Shown: piece after piece, positions 14,317-22,720 of the stretch
Layout: every line of letters starts with the position of its first letter
How positions within the stretch are numbered: position 1 is the first letter of the stretch
Assembly (NCBI RefSeq): GCF_018343535.1
Contig: NZ_JAGYPF010000001.1
Location: 372,001-436,000, forward strand
Origin: Neobacillus rhizophilus
Lineage (GTDB): Bacteria; Bacillota; Bacilli; Bacillales; Cytobacillaceae
Direction of reading: 5' to 3'
Length of the DNA stretch: 64,000 nt
Position numbers and translations under genes: made by a program
The notes under the pieces: generated by a model
Database searches by the model: none
The model's input: the letters and a program-made list of their open reading frames with translations, nothing else
Told to the model about the DNA's origin: nothing

Positions 14317-15984
14317 ATGTTAACAGCTTGGTGGAAAAATGCAGTCGTTTATCAAATTTATCCTAAAAGCTTTAAGGATACAACCGGTAATGGTACCGGC
14401 GATCTTCTAGGTATCATTGATAAACTCGACTATTTGAAAAAATTAGGTGTCGATGTTCTATGGCTCACCCCTATATATCAATCGCCACAACGAGATAATG
14501 GATATGACATTAGCGATTATTACAGCATATATCCTGAATATGGCACAATGGAAGATTTCGAACGGCTGCTGAAAGAGGCCCATAAACGAAGTTTAAAAAT
14601 CATGATGGATATTGTCATCAATCATACCTCAACAGAACATGAATGGTTTAAGCAGTCCAAATCCTCGAAGGATAACCCATACCGTGACTTCTACATTTGG
14701 AAGGATGGTGTAAAAGGAGCACCGCCTAACAACTGGCAGTCTAAATTTGGTGGTTCGGCTTGGGAGTATGACGAAACGACTGGCCAATATTACCTTCATC
14801 TTTTCGATGTGACCCAAGCGGACCTCAATTGGGAAAATGAAAAGGTCCGCGAAGCCTTATACGAAATGATGCATTTTTGGCTAAAAAAAGGAGTCGATGG
14901 CTTCCGTCTCGACGTTATCAATCTAATTTCGAAAGACCAGCAATTCCCGCAGGATGACACCGACGGCCGCAAATTTTACACAGATGGTCCAAGAATCCAT
15001 GAGTTTCTGCATGAGATGAACGAAAAAGTTTTTTCGAAATATGATTTGATTACCGTGGGCGAAATGTCTTCGACGTCGATTGACCACTGCATCAATTACA
15101 CAAAACCTGAGCGGGAAGAATTAAATATGGTGTTTAGCTTCCATCACTTGAAGGTTGATTACCCGAATGGCGATAAGTGGACGAAAGCGGATTTCGATTT
15201 CCACGCCTTAAAAAAGATTCTGTCTGACTGGCAAATAGAAATGAATCAGGGAGGCGGCTGGAATGCCCTTTTCTGGTGCAATCACGACCAACCTCGCGTG
15301 GTATCGCGATTTGGTGACGATGGCAAATACCATAAAGAATCAGCGAAAATGCTGGCAACTGCAATCCACATGATGCAGGGCACCCCTTATATTTACCAGG
15401 GGGAAGAATTCGGAATGACCAATCCGAATTTTAATTCCATTGAGGACTACCGTGATGTGGAATCCTTTAATATTTTTGAAATCAAGAAAAACGAGGGAAT
15501 GAGTGAACTAGAAATCCTTGATATCTTGAAGCAAAAGTCACGGGATAACTCAAGAACGCCAGTGCAATGGGATTCCAGCCGCAATGCTGGGTTTACGGAA
15601 GGTACTCCCTGGATTAATACAGCGGAAAATTCCCCTGAAATCAATGCCGAAAATGCCATGCAGGATCCTGATTCTATCTTCTATTATTATCAAAAACTCA
15701 TTCAGCTTAGAAAAAATTATGATATCATAATGGACGGCGACTTTGAATTAATTTTAGAAGATGACAAAGAGGTTTTTGCTTATGTTCGTTCCAATGGCGT
15801 TGAAAAAATGATAGTTTTAAATAATTTTTACGGAAAAGAAAAGACGGTCACTCTCCCATCTCACTTCCATCTTGATGGTGAACATTGTGAAATGTTAATC
15901 TCTAATTATGAGGATTCAGCTGCACTTGGGTGCCAAATTAATTTGCGGCCATATGAGTCCATCGTTTACCATATAAAGAAGTGA
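14317..15984 (+). CDS. treA: Alpha,alpha-phosphotrehalase (trehalose-6-phosphate hydrolase)
   Basis: This ~555-residue GH13 enzyme cleaves trehalose-6-phosphate to glucose and glucose-6-phosphate in the cytoplasm. It shows the GH13 regions VYQIYPKSFKD, MMDIVINHTS, GFRLDVINLI (nucleophile Asp), VGEM (acid/base Glu) and NHDQPR (transition-state Asp). ATG at 14317 follows AGGCAGGTG. A GTG three codons upstream lies within that site. The stop is followed almost at once by treR. Confidence 0.95.
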   Translation: MLTAWWKNAVVYQIYPKSFKDTTGNGTGDLLGIIDKLDYLKKLGVDVLWLTPIYQSPQRDNGYDISDYYSIYPEYGTMEDFERLLKEAHKRSLKIMMDIVINHTSTEHEWFKQSKSSKDNPYRDFYIWKDGVKGAPPNNWQSKFGGSAWEYDETTGQYYLHLFDVTQADLNWENEKVREALYEMMHFWLKKGVDGFRLDVINLISKDQQFPQDDTDGRKFYTDGPRIHEFLHEMNEKVFSKYDLITVGEMSSTSIDHCINYTKPEREELNMVFSFHHLKVDYPNGDKWTKADFDFHALKKILSDWQIEMNQGGGWNALFWCNHDQPRVVSRFGDDGKYHKESAKMLATAIHMMQGTPYIYQGEEFGMTNPNFNSIEDYRDVESFNIFEIKKNEGMSELEILDILKQKSRDNSRTPVQWDSSRNAGFTEGTPWINTAENSPEINAENAMQDPDSIFYYYQKLIQLRKNYDIIMDGDFELILEDDKEVFAYVRSNGVEKMIVLNNFYGKEKTVTLPSHFHLDGEHCEMLISNYEDSAALGCQINLRPYESIVYHIKK

Positions 15985-15998
15985 TTGGTGATGTCTTT

Positions 15999-16712
15999 AT
16001 GACAAACAAATATTTAACCATCTATAATACGATTGTTGAACAAATTAAAAGCGGAGAAATCTCACCTCAGACGCTGCTGCCTTCTGAGAATGAATTAACG
16101 GAACAATTCCAGACATCAAGGGAAACGATTCGAAAAGCGCTAAATTTGCTGTCGCAAAATGGATATATTCAAAAAGTCCGCGGCAAAGGGTCCATCGTCA
16201 TTGATGTCTCCAAGTTCGACTTCCCTGTTTCCGGACTGGTGAGCTTTAAAGAACTTGGGAAAAAAATGGGCCGGAAACCAAGAACCATCGTGAATGAGTT
16301 GGAATTAATGAAACCTGACGGCTATATTCGGCAGCAGCTCCAGCTTACCGGGAAAGATCAGGTCTGGAAGGTCGTGCGGACACGGGAAATCGGCGGAGAA
16401 AAGATCATTTTAGATAAGGACTTCCTGAATAAAAAGTTTGTTCCTGAATTAACGGAAGAAGTCTGCGCAGATTCTATTTATGAGTACTTGGAAAAAGACT
16501 TGAATCTTACCATCAGTTTTGCAAAAAAAGAAATAGTGGTTGAAGAACCGACGGATGAGGACCGTGCCCTTCTTGATCTTGGCGGTTTTCATAACATCGT
16601 TGTTATTAAAAACCTTGTATACCTGGATGATGCCAGTCTATTTCAATACACGGAATCCCGGCACCGTCCCGATAAGTTTCGGTTCGTCGACTTTGCTCGA
16701 AGAACACATTGA
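15999..16712 (+). CDS. treR: Trehalose operon repressor, GntR/HutC family
   Basis: This ~237-residue regulator has an N-terminal winged helix (PSENELTEQFQTSRETIRKA, ~residues 30-50). A UTRA effector domain follows (~90-235), ending FVDFARR. TreR represses treP-treA and is released by trehalose-6-phosphate. ATG at 15999 with GGTGAT upstream is preferred to the GTG at 15981 that overlaps the treA stop. It is last in the operon and followed by a terminator. Confidence 0.93.
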   Translation: MTNKYLTIYNTIVEQIKSGEISPQTLLPSENELTEQFQTSRETIRKALNLLSQNGYIQKVRGKGSIVIDVSKFDFPVSGLVSFKELGKKMGRKPRTIVNELELMKPDGYIRQQLQLTGKDQVWKVVRTREIGGEKIILDKDFLNKKFVPELTEEVCADSIYEYLEKDLNLTISFAKKEIVVEEPTDEDRALLDLGGFHNIVVIKNLVYLDDASLFQYTESRHRPDKFRFVDFARRTH

Positions 16713-16720
16713 TTCTGAAT

Positions 16721-16752
16721 GGAAATCTCTTGTAAAAGAGGTTTCCTTTTTG
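16721..16752 (+). terminator. Terminator of the tre operon
   Basis: GGAAATCTCTT (16721-16731) pairs with AAGAGGTTTCC (16736-16746, one G-U), and a T tract follows. Confidence 0.88.
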
Positions 16753-16798
16753 ATTTTTTGCTACAATAAACCTAACTTAAGAACCTGAGGTGAAAAGT

Positions 16799-17476
16799 AT
16801 GTGCGGGCGATTTACGTTAACAGCAACGATTGATCAGATTCTTGACCGGTTTGATATACAAGCATTCCTTGACGAGGAAAATTATTTGCCAAGCTTTAAC
16901 ATTGCCCCCTCTCAATTGGTATTGGCAGTCATCAACGATGGAACGTCCAACAGGATGGGCTTTTTAAAATGGGGGTTGATTCCTCCCTGGGCCAAAGACA
17001 TATCGATTGGTCATAAAATGATCAATGCTCGGGCAGAAACTTTAACAGAAAAACCAAGCTTCCAAAAGCCGTTCCAGAAAAAGCGCTGCCTTATTATTGC
17101 TGATAGTTTTTACGAGTGGAAACGAAATGATGATAAAACGAAAACACCAATGCGGATTAAACTGAAGGATGAAAACCTTTTTGCAATGGCCGGACTATGG
17201 GAACAATGGAAATCCACTGAAGGGAAATCTGTCTTTTCCTGCTCTGTCATAACAACAGCCCCGAACGAATTGATGATGGATATTCATGACCGAATGCCGG
17301 TCATTTTAAAACCAGAGGACGAACATACATGGCTTGACCCCTCTATTACGAATACGAATTTCCTGAAACAATTCCTTGTGCCCTTTAATAAAAATCAGAT
17401 GGAAGCGTATGAAGTCTCTTCACTTGTAAACTCGCCAAAAAACAACTCGATTGATCTCATTCAAAAAATATGCTAA
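16799..17476 (+). CDS. SOS response-associated peptidase / abasic-site protein (HMCES, YedK family)
   Basis: This ~225-residue SRAP domain protein forms a thiazolidine crosslink with abasic sites in single-stranded DNA through Cys2, shielding them during replication. MCGRFTL at the N-terminus requires ATG at 16799 so that Cys2 is exposed after Met removal. The other active-site elements NARAETL, SFYEW and HDRMP are present. GAGGTG lies 6-7 nt upstream. I see no LexA box in its promoter. Confidence 0.92.
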   Translation: MCGRFTLTATIDQILDRFDIQAFLDEENYLPSFNIAPSQLVLAVINDGTSNRMGFLKWGLIPPWAKDISIGHKMINARAETLTEKPSFQKPFQKKRCLIIADSFYEWKRNDDKTKTPMRIKLKDENLFAMAGLWEQWKSTEGKSVFSCSVITTAPNELMMDIHDRMPVILKPEDEHTWLDPSITNTNFLKQFLVPFNKNQMEAYEVSSLVNSPKNNSIDLIQKIC

Positions 17477-17568
17477 CGCACATTTTTTTCGACTATGGAC
17501 AAGTTGCCTATATGCACGTCCACATTCTGTCATATGATGTACTAACCCATTAAGTTTTTCCTTCTTTT

Positions 17569-17599
17569 AAGTGGCCGGAAGCCACTTTCTTTTTTTTTG
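17569..17599 (+). terminator. Terminator of the YedK/HMCES gene
   Basis: AAGTGGC/GCCACTT with a CGGAA loop is followed by a long T run. Confidence 0.85.
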
Positions 17600-17695
17600 T
17601 CCAAAAACTCTACCTGTGTAAATGGTCTGATTCCCCCATAACATGAATACAATGTAAAATACCATCAGCAAATCTCTAGTGGCTCCATCTTTTAT

Positions 17696-17901
17696 TTATC
17701 GCGGCGGCTTGTGATACCTTTTGGTAAGAGGTTCACCGCTTACCAGCACCTTTTCCGCATGGAGAGCAAAACGGCGACTTTGTTCCGCTTTATATACCGA
17801 TTTGTACGGTAAATGACCAAGATATCAGTGACAGTTGGACAGGAAAAAGCAGTTTTATTTAGTATATCGATATGGCCGTCTGGCTTTTCTGCCGGCGGCA
17901 A
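17696..17901 (-). pseudogene. Possible frameshifted small-protein remnant
   Basis: Within the 520-bp gap before the rraA-like gene the minus strand reads as protein-like sequence in two abutting frames. The first begins at TTG 17901 (LPPAEKPDGHIDILNK...) and the second ends RFALHAEKVLVSGEPLTKRY, then HKPPR and a stop. Adding one A in the AAA run at the YIK codons joins them into about 68 residues. No family recognised and no strong ribosome binding site seen. It could also be chance open frame. Confidence 0.25.
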
Positions 17902-17997
17902 TTTTTATGTTCTTCTCAACAATGAATTTCCTAATATTCCAATTTGTTAGAATAGTAGTATAATAAAGTAAACTTTACATAAAGGAGCATCGCTAGT

Positions 17998-18615
17998 ATG
18001 GATAACCTATTAAACGAATTTAAGAATCTGCCGACAACCTGCATTTCCGATGGTATGGATGGCTTAAATAACCTCCACCCTTCCATTAAACCTCTTAAGG
18101 AAGAGTACAAGCTTGCAGGGCGGGCTTTTACTGTTAAAATTCCGGTCGGTGATAATTTGGCCGTTTTAAAAGCGATTCGCAACGCTAAACCGGGTGATAT
18201 CTTGGTTGTCGATGCCAAAGGAGACCAATACCGTGCTATTGCCGGTGATTTTGTTGTCGGCATGATGCAGACTCTCGGAATCGGCGGCTTAGTGGTTGAT
18301 GGTGTCATCCGTGATATTGTGGGTATTAAAGAATTAAACTTCCCTGTTTTCTCCCGAGGAACGGCGGTCGCTGCAAGCAGCAAAGCAGGTGTCGGCGAAA
18401 TCAATGTCCCAATTTCCTGTGGCGGAGTCACTATAAATCCTGGTGACATCGTTGTTGGAGATGCGGATGGAGTAGTTGTAGTCCCACAATCAATTGAACA
18501 AGAGGTTTTAACTAAATCTCAGAACAAATTGAAAAAAGACCAGCTAAGAGAAGAAAAGATTTCCGGCAATCGTGAAGCGATTTTTAAACATTTGGATGAA
18601 ATGCTTTCCAAATAA
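17998..18615 (+). CDS. RraA family protein (HMG/CHA aldolase-like)
   Basis: This 205-residue protein has the RraA-like fold, shared by regulators of RNase E activity and 4-hydroxy-4-methyl-2-oxoglutarate/oxaloacetate aldolases. Conserved elements are PTTCISDGMDG, the GD-rich loop and GLVVDGVIRDI with Arg-Asp, which bind metal and substrate in the aldolase members. Firmicutes lack RNase E, so an aldolase or decarboxylase role is more likely. AAAGGAG lies 10 nt before ATG and a TATAAT (17959-17964) is upstream. A terminator follows, so the gene is monocistronic. Confidence 0.85.
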   Translation: MDNLLNEFKNLPTTCISDGMDGLNNLHPSIKPLKEEYKLAGRAFTVKIPVGDNLAVLKAIRNAKPGDILVVDAKGDQYRAIAGDFVVGMMQTLGIGGLVVDGVIRDIVGIKELNFPVFSRGTAVAASSKAGVGEINVPISCGGVTINPGDIVVGDADGVVVVPQSIEQEVLTKSQNKLKKDQLREEKISGNREAIFKHLDEMLSK

Positions 18616-18620
18616 AAATG

Positions 18621-18660
18621 ACCCCCTTTCCTTATAGGAATAGGGGTTTTATATTTTTTC
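18621..18660 (+). terminator. Terminator of the rraA-like gene
   Basis: ACCCC..TTTCC pairs with GGAATAGGGGT and a T-rich tail follows. Confidence 0.8.
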
Positions 18661-18739
18661 ATCCTACTTTAAATTGCTGCCTGACTGTTTTCAATTCTTA
18701 TACTTATTTGGCGAAGTTTGGGAAACATAAGGATTATCA

Positions 18740-18778
18740 ATGAAGATTTTTGGCTGGGATGGTTGCTTGTGGGGATGA
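18740..18778 (+). CDS. 12-codon leader ORF overlapping the K+ channel start
   Basis: ATG at 18740 is 6 nt after a good site (AAGGA 18729-18733) and encodes MKIFGWDGCLWG. Its TGA (18776-18778) overlaps the channel ATG (18775-18777) as ATGA, a classic translational-coupling arrangement. The peptide is unusually Trp/Gly/Cys rich. Confidence 0.45.
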   Translation: MKIFGWDGCLWG

Positions 18779-19824
18779 AGATAAAAAAGATTCTTTATCA
18801 TTTGATTATGCTACGGGATAAAATATTAGTTCCTTTTGTGCTTTTATACATATTATTGGCTGCACTTGGAATTTTTTGGATAGAGCCAAAAACATTTGAA
18901 TCGTACATTACCTCAATCTACTGGGTATTAACAACGCTAGCGACAGTAGGTTTCGGTGACTATGCGCCGGTAACGGATGCAGGAAAAATTTATACCATCT
19001 TCCTTTATATCACCGGCATTGGCTTAATCAGTTTATTTGTAGGTAGAGTCATCAATACCGTGTACGTAATAGATAAGTTAAAGGTCGGAGGAAAGATGAA
19101 ATATACAGGGAAACATCATATTATCCTGGTTGGCTGGAGCCCAAAAACAAAATTGGCTGTAAAGGAAATTCTGAAGACAGACAAAAAGACGGATATTGTC
19201 ATTATTGATAACTTAGAAAAAGCTCCAATTTCGGAGGAACGCCTGTTTTATGTCCGCGGAGATGCGACTGACGAAGAAACACTCTTGAATTCCAACCTTC
19301 CAAAAGCCAAAGGTGTGATCATTTTTGCGGACCAGATTGCGCAGGATAACTTTTTAACCAAGGACCCTCTCCTAGTGGACGGCAAAACCTTATTAGTGGC
19401 GACCGCTATCACTACGATTGAGGAAAAATTAAAAATAGATATTCACGTCACGGCTGAAGTCATTAATGAAAACCACATTCAATTGTTCAAACATGTTCAA
19501 GTCGATGAGTTTATTCCAACCCAGGAAATGATTTCGCATGCTGCCGTACGCTCTTTATTCTCGCATGGCGTGACCCATATGTATTCTGAATTAATGAGTA
19601 CACAGTACGGAGATTCTATGTATGAAATTCCGAAAAAGAAAGAATGGAAAACCTACCGAGACGCTTTTTTTGAACTCTTGAATCTAGGAGCAACATTAGT
19701 AGCCGACCGGGGCGACATGCACATTAATCAAAAGCTGGACCAAATGATTCCCAATGATGCACAGCTGTTTGTCATTTGTGATAAGGAGACCATCAGCCAA
19801 TTAACTTCAAGAGTTGAAAAATAA
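18775..19824 (+). CDS. Potassium channel with RCK/TrkA-N domain (YugO-like)
   Basis: This ~349-residue protein has two membrane helices (about 18-40 and 75-100) around the selectivity filter TLATVGFGDY. A cytosolic RCK domain (TrkA-N Rossmann fold, HHIILVGWSPK, then VRGDATDEETL) and a C-terminal regulatory lobe follow. This is the architecture of B. subtilis YugO, a K+ efflux channel used in biofilm electrical signalling. ATG at 18775 has no site of its own but is preceded by a coupled leader ORF. A TTG at 18718 would add 19 residues with no ribosome binding site. A YugO-type role is inferred from architecture. Confidence 0.87.
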   Translation: MKIKKILYHLIMLRDKILVPFVLLYILLAALGIFWIEPKTFESYITSIYWVLTTLATVGFGDYAPVTDAGKIYTIFLYITGIGLISLFVGRVINTVYVIDKLKVGGKMKYTGKHHIILVGWSPKTKLAVKEILKTDKKTDIVIIDNLEKAPISEERLFYVRGDATDEETLLNSNLPKAKGVIIFADQIAQDNFLTKDPLLVDGKTLLVATAITTIEEKLKIDIHVTAEVINENHIQLFKHVQVDEFIPTQEMISHAAVRSLFSHGVTHMYSELMSTQYGDSMYEIPKKKEWKTYRDAFFELLNLGATLVADRGDMHINQKLDQMIPNDAQLFVICDKETISQLTSRVEK

Positions 19825-19827
19825 ATT

Positions 19828-19860
19828 TAAAAAAAGGGGTGGATAAAGCACCCACCCCTA
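19828..19860 (-). terminator. Terminator between convergent genes
   Basis: AGGGGTGG (19835-19842) pairs with CCACCCCT (19852-19859). On the minus strand seven T residues follow; the hairpin overlaps the GNAT stop codon. Confidence 0.8.
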
Positions 19861-20295
19861 AATAGAAAAATAATAAAAGTAATGCGTTTCTCTTTTGAAG
19901 CCAATTTTTTCATAAAGACCTTGGGCAGGAAAATTGTCAGAGGCTGTCTCAAGTAGTACACCTTTTGCTCCAGTATCCCGTGCCATTTCAATTGCCTTAT
20001 TGATTAATTTATCACCGATGCCCTTGCCACGGTATTCTTTTTTCACATACAAATCATTCAATATCCAAGACCGTTGCATGCTAACAGATGAAAAGGTCGG
20101 ATACAGTTGCGTAAAGCCAACCGCCTCCCCTCCCTCATAAGCAACGAAAATAACCGATTCCCCATTTAATATTCTCGTCTTTAAAAACTCCCGTGCGCCT
20201 TCGGTATCAGGCGATTGCTCGTAAAATTGTCTGTATAAATCAAAAAGCTCCGTTACCGCATCCAGGTCATTTATTGTAGCTTTGATAAGGTTCAT
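19858..20295 (-). CDS. GNAT family acetyltransferase
   Basis: This 145-residue GNAT protein has the acetyl-CoA loop YRGKGIGDKL and C-terminal GLYEKIGFKRE followed by an aromatic tail. The substrate is unknown. It is convergent with the K+ channel gene and monocistronic. Confidence 0.85.
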   Translation of the reverse strand: MNLIKATINDLDAVTELFDLYRQFYEQSPDTEGAREFLKTRILNGESVIFVAYEGGEAVGFTQLYPTFSSVSMQRSWILNDLYVKKEYRGKGIGDKLINKAIEMARDTGAKGVLLETASDNFPAQGLYEKIGFKRETHYFYYFSI

Positions 20296-20420
20296 TGATG
20301 CACCTCTCCCCTTTTATTTCCCCTTATTCCTTTTTATGGTACACTTTATTCTACTTCAATTGGATTCATTTTTGATAGTCTTTTTTATTCCCCAAAAATG
20401 AAAAGTTCTTTTTTCAATAA

Positions 20421-20472
20421 ATAAGGATTTATTTTTTGGCTTAAGGATTTCTTAAGGTTCACGCACCATAAT
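20421..20472 (+). promoter_or_regulatory. Direct repeats CTTAAGG at the DUF4405 gene promoter
   Basis: CTTAAGG occurs at 20440-20446 and 20451-20457, one helical turn (11 bp) apart, with a related ATAAGG at 20421. CATAAT (20467-20472) is placed as a -10, so the repeats cover the -35 region. This is the geometry of OmpR/PhoP-type response regulator sites. The regulator is not identified. Confidence 0.45.
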
Positions 20473-20510
20473 GGGAAACAGTTAAGGTGAATCAATTTGG
20501 AGGAATTAAG

Positions 20511-21347
20511 ATGAAAAAGAATTATACAAAGATTGTTCTCGATTTGTTGATGGCTATCACGTTTGTGCTGCTAATGAATCCAAGAGTATTAGATGGATTG
20601 CCGTTTCATGAAATTGCCGGACTGGTAATAGGGGTAGCTATTCTAGTACACATCGGCTTGAACTATCGCTGGGTGGTCAATACAACGAAAAAGATCTTTG
20701 ACCCGAAGCTTCCTAATAAAACACGATTTAGTTATCTTTTAAAAGTACTGTTGTTAATTTCGATGGCAGGTGTTATTATCACAGGCATATTAATTTCTAG
20801 AGTTGTATTACCAAGTCTCGCCATTCAGGGAAATCACACTATTCGTGAATTACATGGATTATCTGCTGATGCCACACTTGCATTTGTTGGACTTCATGTT
20901 GGTGTACATTGGCAGTGGGTAATGAGTATCTGCAAAAAGGCATTTAAAACAAAGGAAGGGAAATTTAGGAAAGGTGTTATTGCATCCGTTGTCCTGTCAC
21001 TCGCTATTTTAGCAGGTGGAATTCAATGGTTCGCTTCAACAGCTACACCGAGCATGGGTGAGTTCAAACCGATACAAATGCAGCAAAGTACTCAAACATC
21101 TAATAATGGAAATACGGTAAATACAGAGAACTCAACTGCGATGCCAAAGCAAGGACCTCCTAATGGAGATTTTCGAAAGGAAAAATTTCATGGAAAAGAA
21201 GGACATGGAGGATCAAGCAATCCATTTCTCGTAGTTCTTAACTATTTTGCTATTTGGGCAGTGATCATCATTCCTACTTATTATATTGAAAAGCGAATTT
21301 TAAGAAAAAAACGGAAATCTAAATTGACCCATCCTCAAATGACATAA
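20511..21347 (+). CDS. DUF4405 membrane protein, cytochrome b-like
   Basis: This ~278-residue protein has four N-terminal membrane helices carrying His residues (FHEIAGL, VHIGLNYRW, IRELHGLSAD, GLHVGVHWQW) in positions that suggest heme b binding. A ~60-residue low-complexity Gly/Asn/Gln/Thr loop and a last membrane helix with a basic tail follow. DUF4405 proteins resemble the cytochrome b561/FdnI group; an electron-transfer role is inferred. ATG at 20511 follows GGAGG by 7 nt. The promoter has direct repeats suggesting two-component control. Confidence 0.8.
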   Translation: MKKNYTKIVLDLLMAITFVLLMNPRVLDGLPFHEIAGLVIGVAILVHIGLNYRWVVNTTKKIFDPKLPNKTRFSYLLKVLLLISMAGVIITGILISRVVLPSLAIQGNHTIRELHGLSADATLAFVGLHVGVHWQWVMSICKKAFKTKEGKFRKGVIASVVLSLAILAGGIQWFASTATPSMGEFKPIQMQQSTQTSNNGNTVNTENSTAMPKQGPPNGDFRKEKFHGKEGHGGSSNPFLVVLNYFAIWAVIIIPTYYIEKRILRKKRKSKLTHPQMT

Positions 21348-21363
21348 AAATGTATCTGTGATT

Positions 21364-21398
21364 AAAAAAAGTCCGGTTTATAGTTCCGGACTTTTTTA
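21364..21398 (+). terminator. Bidirectional terminator
   Basis: AAAGTCCGG pairs with CCGGACTTT; T runs on either side serve the DUF4405 gene and the opposing small gene. Confidence 0.85.
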
Positions 21399-21402
21399 CT
21401 TC

Positions 21403-21648
21403 TTATGATAATTTGAGTAGATATTCATTCATCCAATTGTTACTTTTCAATTCTTTAGAAAGAATATCAATAATTGCAGGGGGATATGGACTTATTCTAA
21501 TATGCTCGTGAATCCTCCCAAGTACGAACTTGTAATCTAACTCGGCACAAACGCTAAACCATTGCTGGACCGTTTCATTTTTTGCCACAAAGAGAGGATA
21601 TACCCTTTCAATCAAGACAATCAGTTTAAACGCCTCTTGTTTAGTCAT
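21403..21648 (-). CDS. G39P-like helicase loader/inhibitor domain protein
   Basis: This 81-residue protein follows the N-terminal pattern of phage SPP1 G39P-type proteins that bind and load the replicative helicase. It has a helix KLIVLIERVYPLF, a Trp in VQQWF, DYKFVLGRIHEHI and the PPAIIDI turn. AAGGAG lies 8 nt before the ATG. No other phage genes are near. It is shorter than G39P (~126 residues), lacking the flexible C-terminal helicase-binding tail, so it may be a regulator or a relic. Confidence 0.6.
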   Translation of the reverse strand: MTKQEAFKLIVLIERVYPLFVAKNETVQQWFSVCAELDYKFVLGRIHEHIRISPYPPAIIDILSKELKSNNWMNEYLLKLS

Positions 21649-21671
21649 TGAAGGTTCTCCTTGGCTAATCC

Positions 21672-22118
21672 CTAGGAATTATGATTGTTCAGTAATCCGC
21701 CCCGTAATTGATTCACGCCAAATTCCAGGTAAGCTTTTAAACAGGTCAACATAAATACCCACCCTTCTTTATTGTCCAGTATATTATGTATTAATGCAGC
21801 GTCATTCTCTTGAAAGCCTTCTTCCATTATTTCAATAATCGTGCCGGACGAATCCATTTCTTTTAAGCTGATGGTTACAGTATGTTCGTCCTCTGGCGGA
21901 CCCCAAAAGAAGACAATTTTATTATTCTCCTCTACTTCAACAACTTTAATTTCCAATTCAGCATTGTACAAATCATATTCCAATTTGATGGTCTTTCCCG
22001 CTGCCCATCTTTCTGAACTCGAAGAGAACCAAAAATTCCCGATTTTCGAAGGATCGACAAAGGCCTCAAATACATCTTTGGCAGGTTTCTTAATTTGAAA
22101 CCTTGTTAAATTAATCAT
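21672..22118 (-). CDS. SRPBCC (AHSA1-like) domain protein
   Basis: This 148-residue protein has the START/SRPBCC helix-grip fold. It opens with TRFQIKKPAKDVFEAFVDPS, the usual first strand and helix, then GKTIKLEYDLYNAELEIKV, and a C-terminal helix GWVFMLTCLKAYLEFG. Members bind small hydrophobic ligands or act as Aha1-like cochaperones; no ligand is evident. It stands between two minus-strand genes and may share a transcript with the G39P-like gene 24 bp downstream. Confidence 0.82.
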   Translation of the reverse strand: MINLTRFQIKKPAKDVFEAFVDPSKIGNFWFSSSSERWAAGKTIKLEYDLYNAELEIKVVEVEENNKIVFFWGPPEDEHTVTISLKEMDSSGTIIEIMEEGFQENDAALIHNILDNKEGWVFMLTCLKAYLEFGVNQLRGGLLNNHNS

Positions 22119-22196
22119 TTCTAATCACTCTCTTTCACCTATTAACATAATCAGGGTTGTCTCATACGGTTTATTTTATACCATTATATCTTTTTA

Positions 22197-22703
22197 TTAG
22201 TCCACTATCTGAATATATTCGCTTGGATTGCTCCTGATTTTTTCTCCAATATCCTTTAACGTCTTTGGACTAATTTCGGTAAAATCAATATTAAGTAACG
22301 CGATAGATTCCATGAGTTCGGGGTCCTTTTCAATGTCATTATAGGAAACATTAAAATCCTCTATACTCCTTGAAAAATTCCCTGCTTCAAAAAGCTGTTC
22401 CAATTTTACGAAGAGACACATCATTTCATTTGCTCCAAAATACTCCAGCCCGTTTTTGATTGCCTTCCACGCTCTGGGCTGAGCATAATAATATGCCCCC
22501 CACCAATAAAATTCTTCTATTGAATTTTTAGCATGATTAAAATAAGCATAAAACATGAATAAAGCCTTTTGCCCTGTAGTCAATTTTTGATATAGCTCTT
22601 CCTTTACTTTCGTATCCCTACCGCGAATTAACGGGATATAAGGCTCGAAACATGCCCCGCCCAGTGCTTCATCCTCTAGCGAATCAAAAAAATGTCTCTT
22701 CAA
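22197..22703 (-). CDS. Conserved hypothetical protein
   Basis: This ~168-residue soluble protein is not one I recognise. It is rich in aromatic residues (FYWWGAYYYAQPRAW) and predicted mostly helical, with no signal peptide or membrane helix. TTG at 22703 is 7 nt after GGTGG; a GTG at 22715 overlaps that site. It begins only a few bases after the stop of the upstream acyltransferase remnant, so the two share a transcript. Confidence 0.65.
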   Translation of the reverse strand: MKRHFFDSLEDEALGGACFEPYIPLIRGRDTKVKEELYQKLTTGQKALFMFYAYFNHAKNSIEEFYWWGAYYYAQPRAWKAIKNGLEYFGANEMMCLFVKLEQLFEAGNFSRSIEDFNVSYNDIEKDPELMESIALLNIDFTEISPKTLKDIGEKIRSNPSEYIQIVD

Positions 22704-22720
22704 ATCGTTCCCCACCTATT

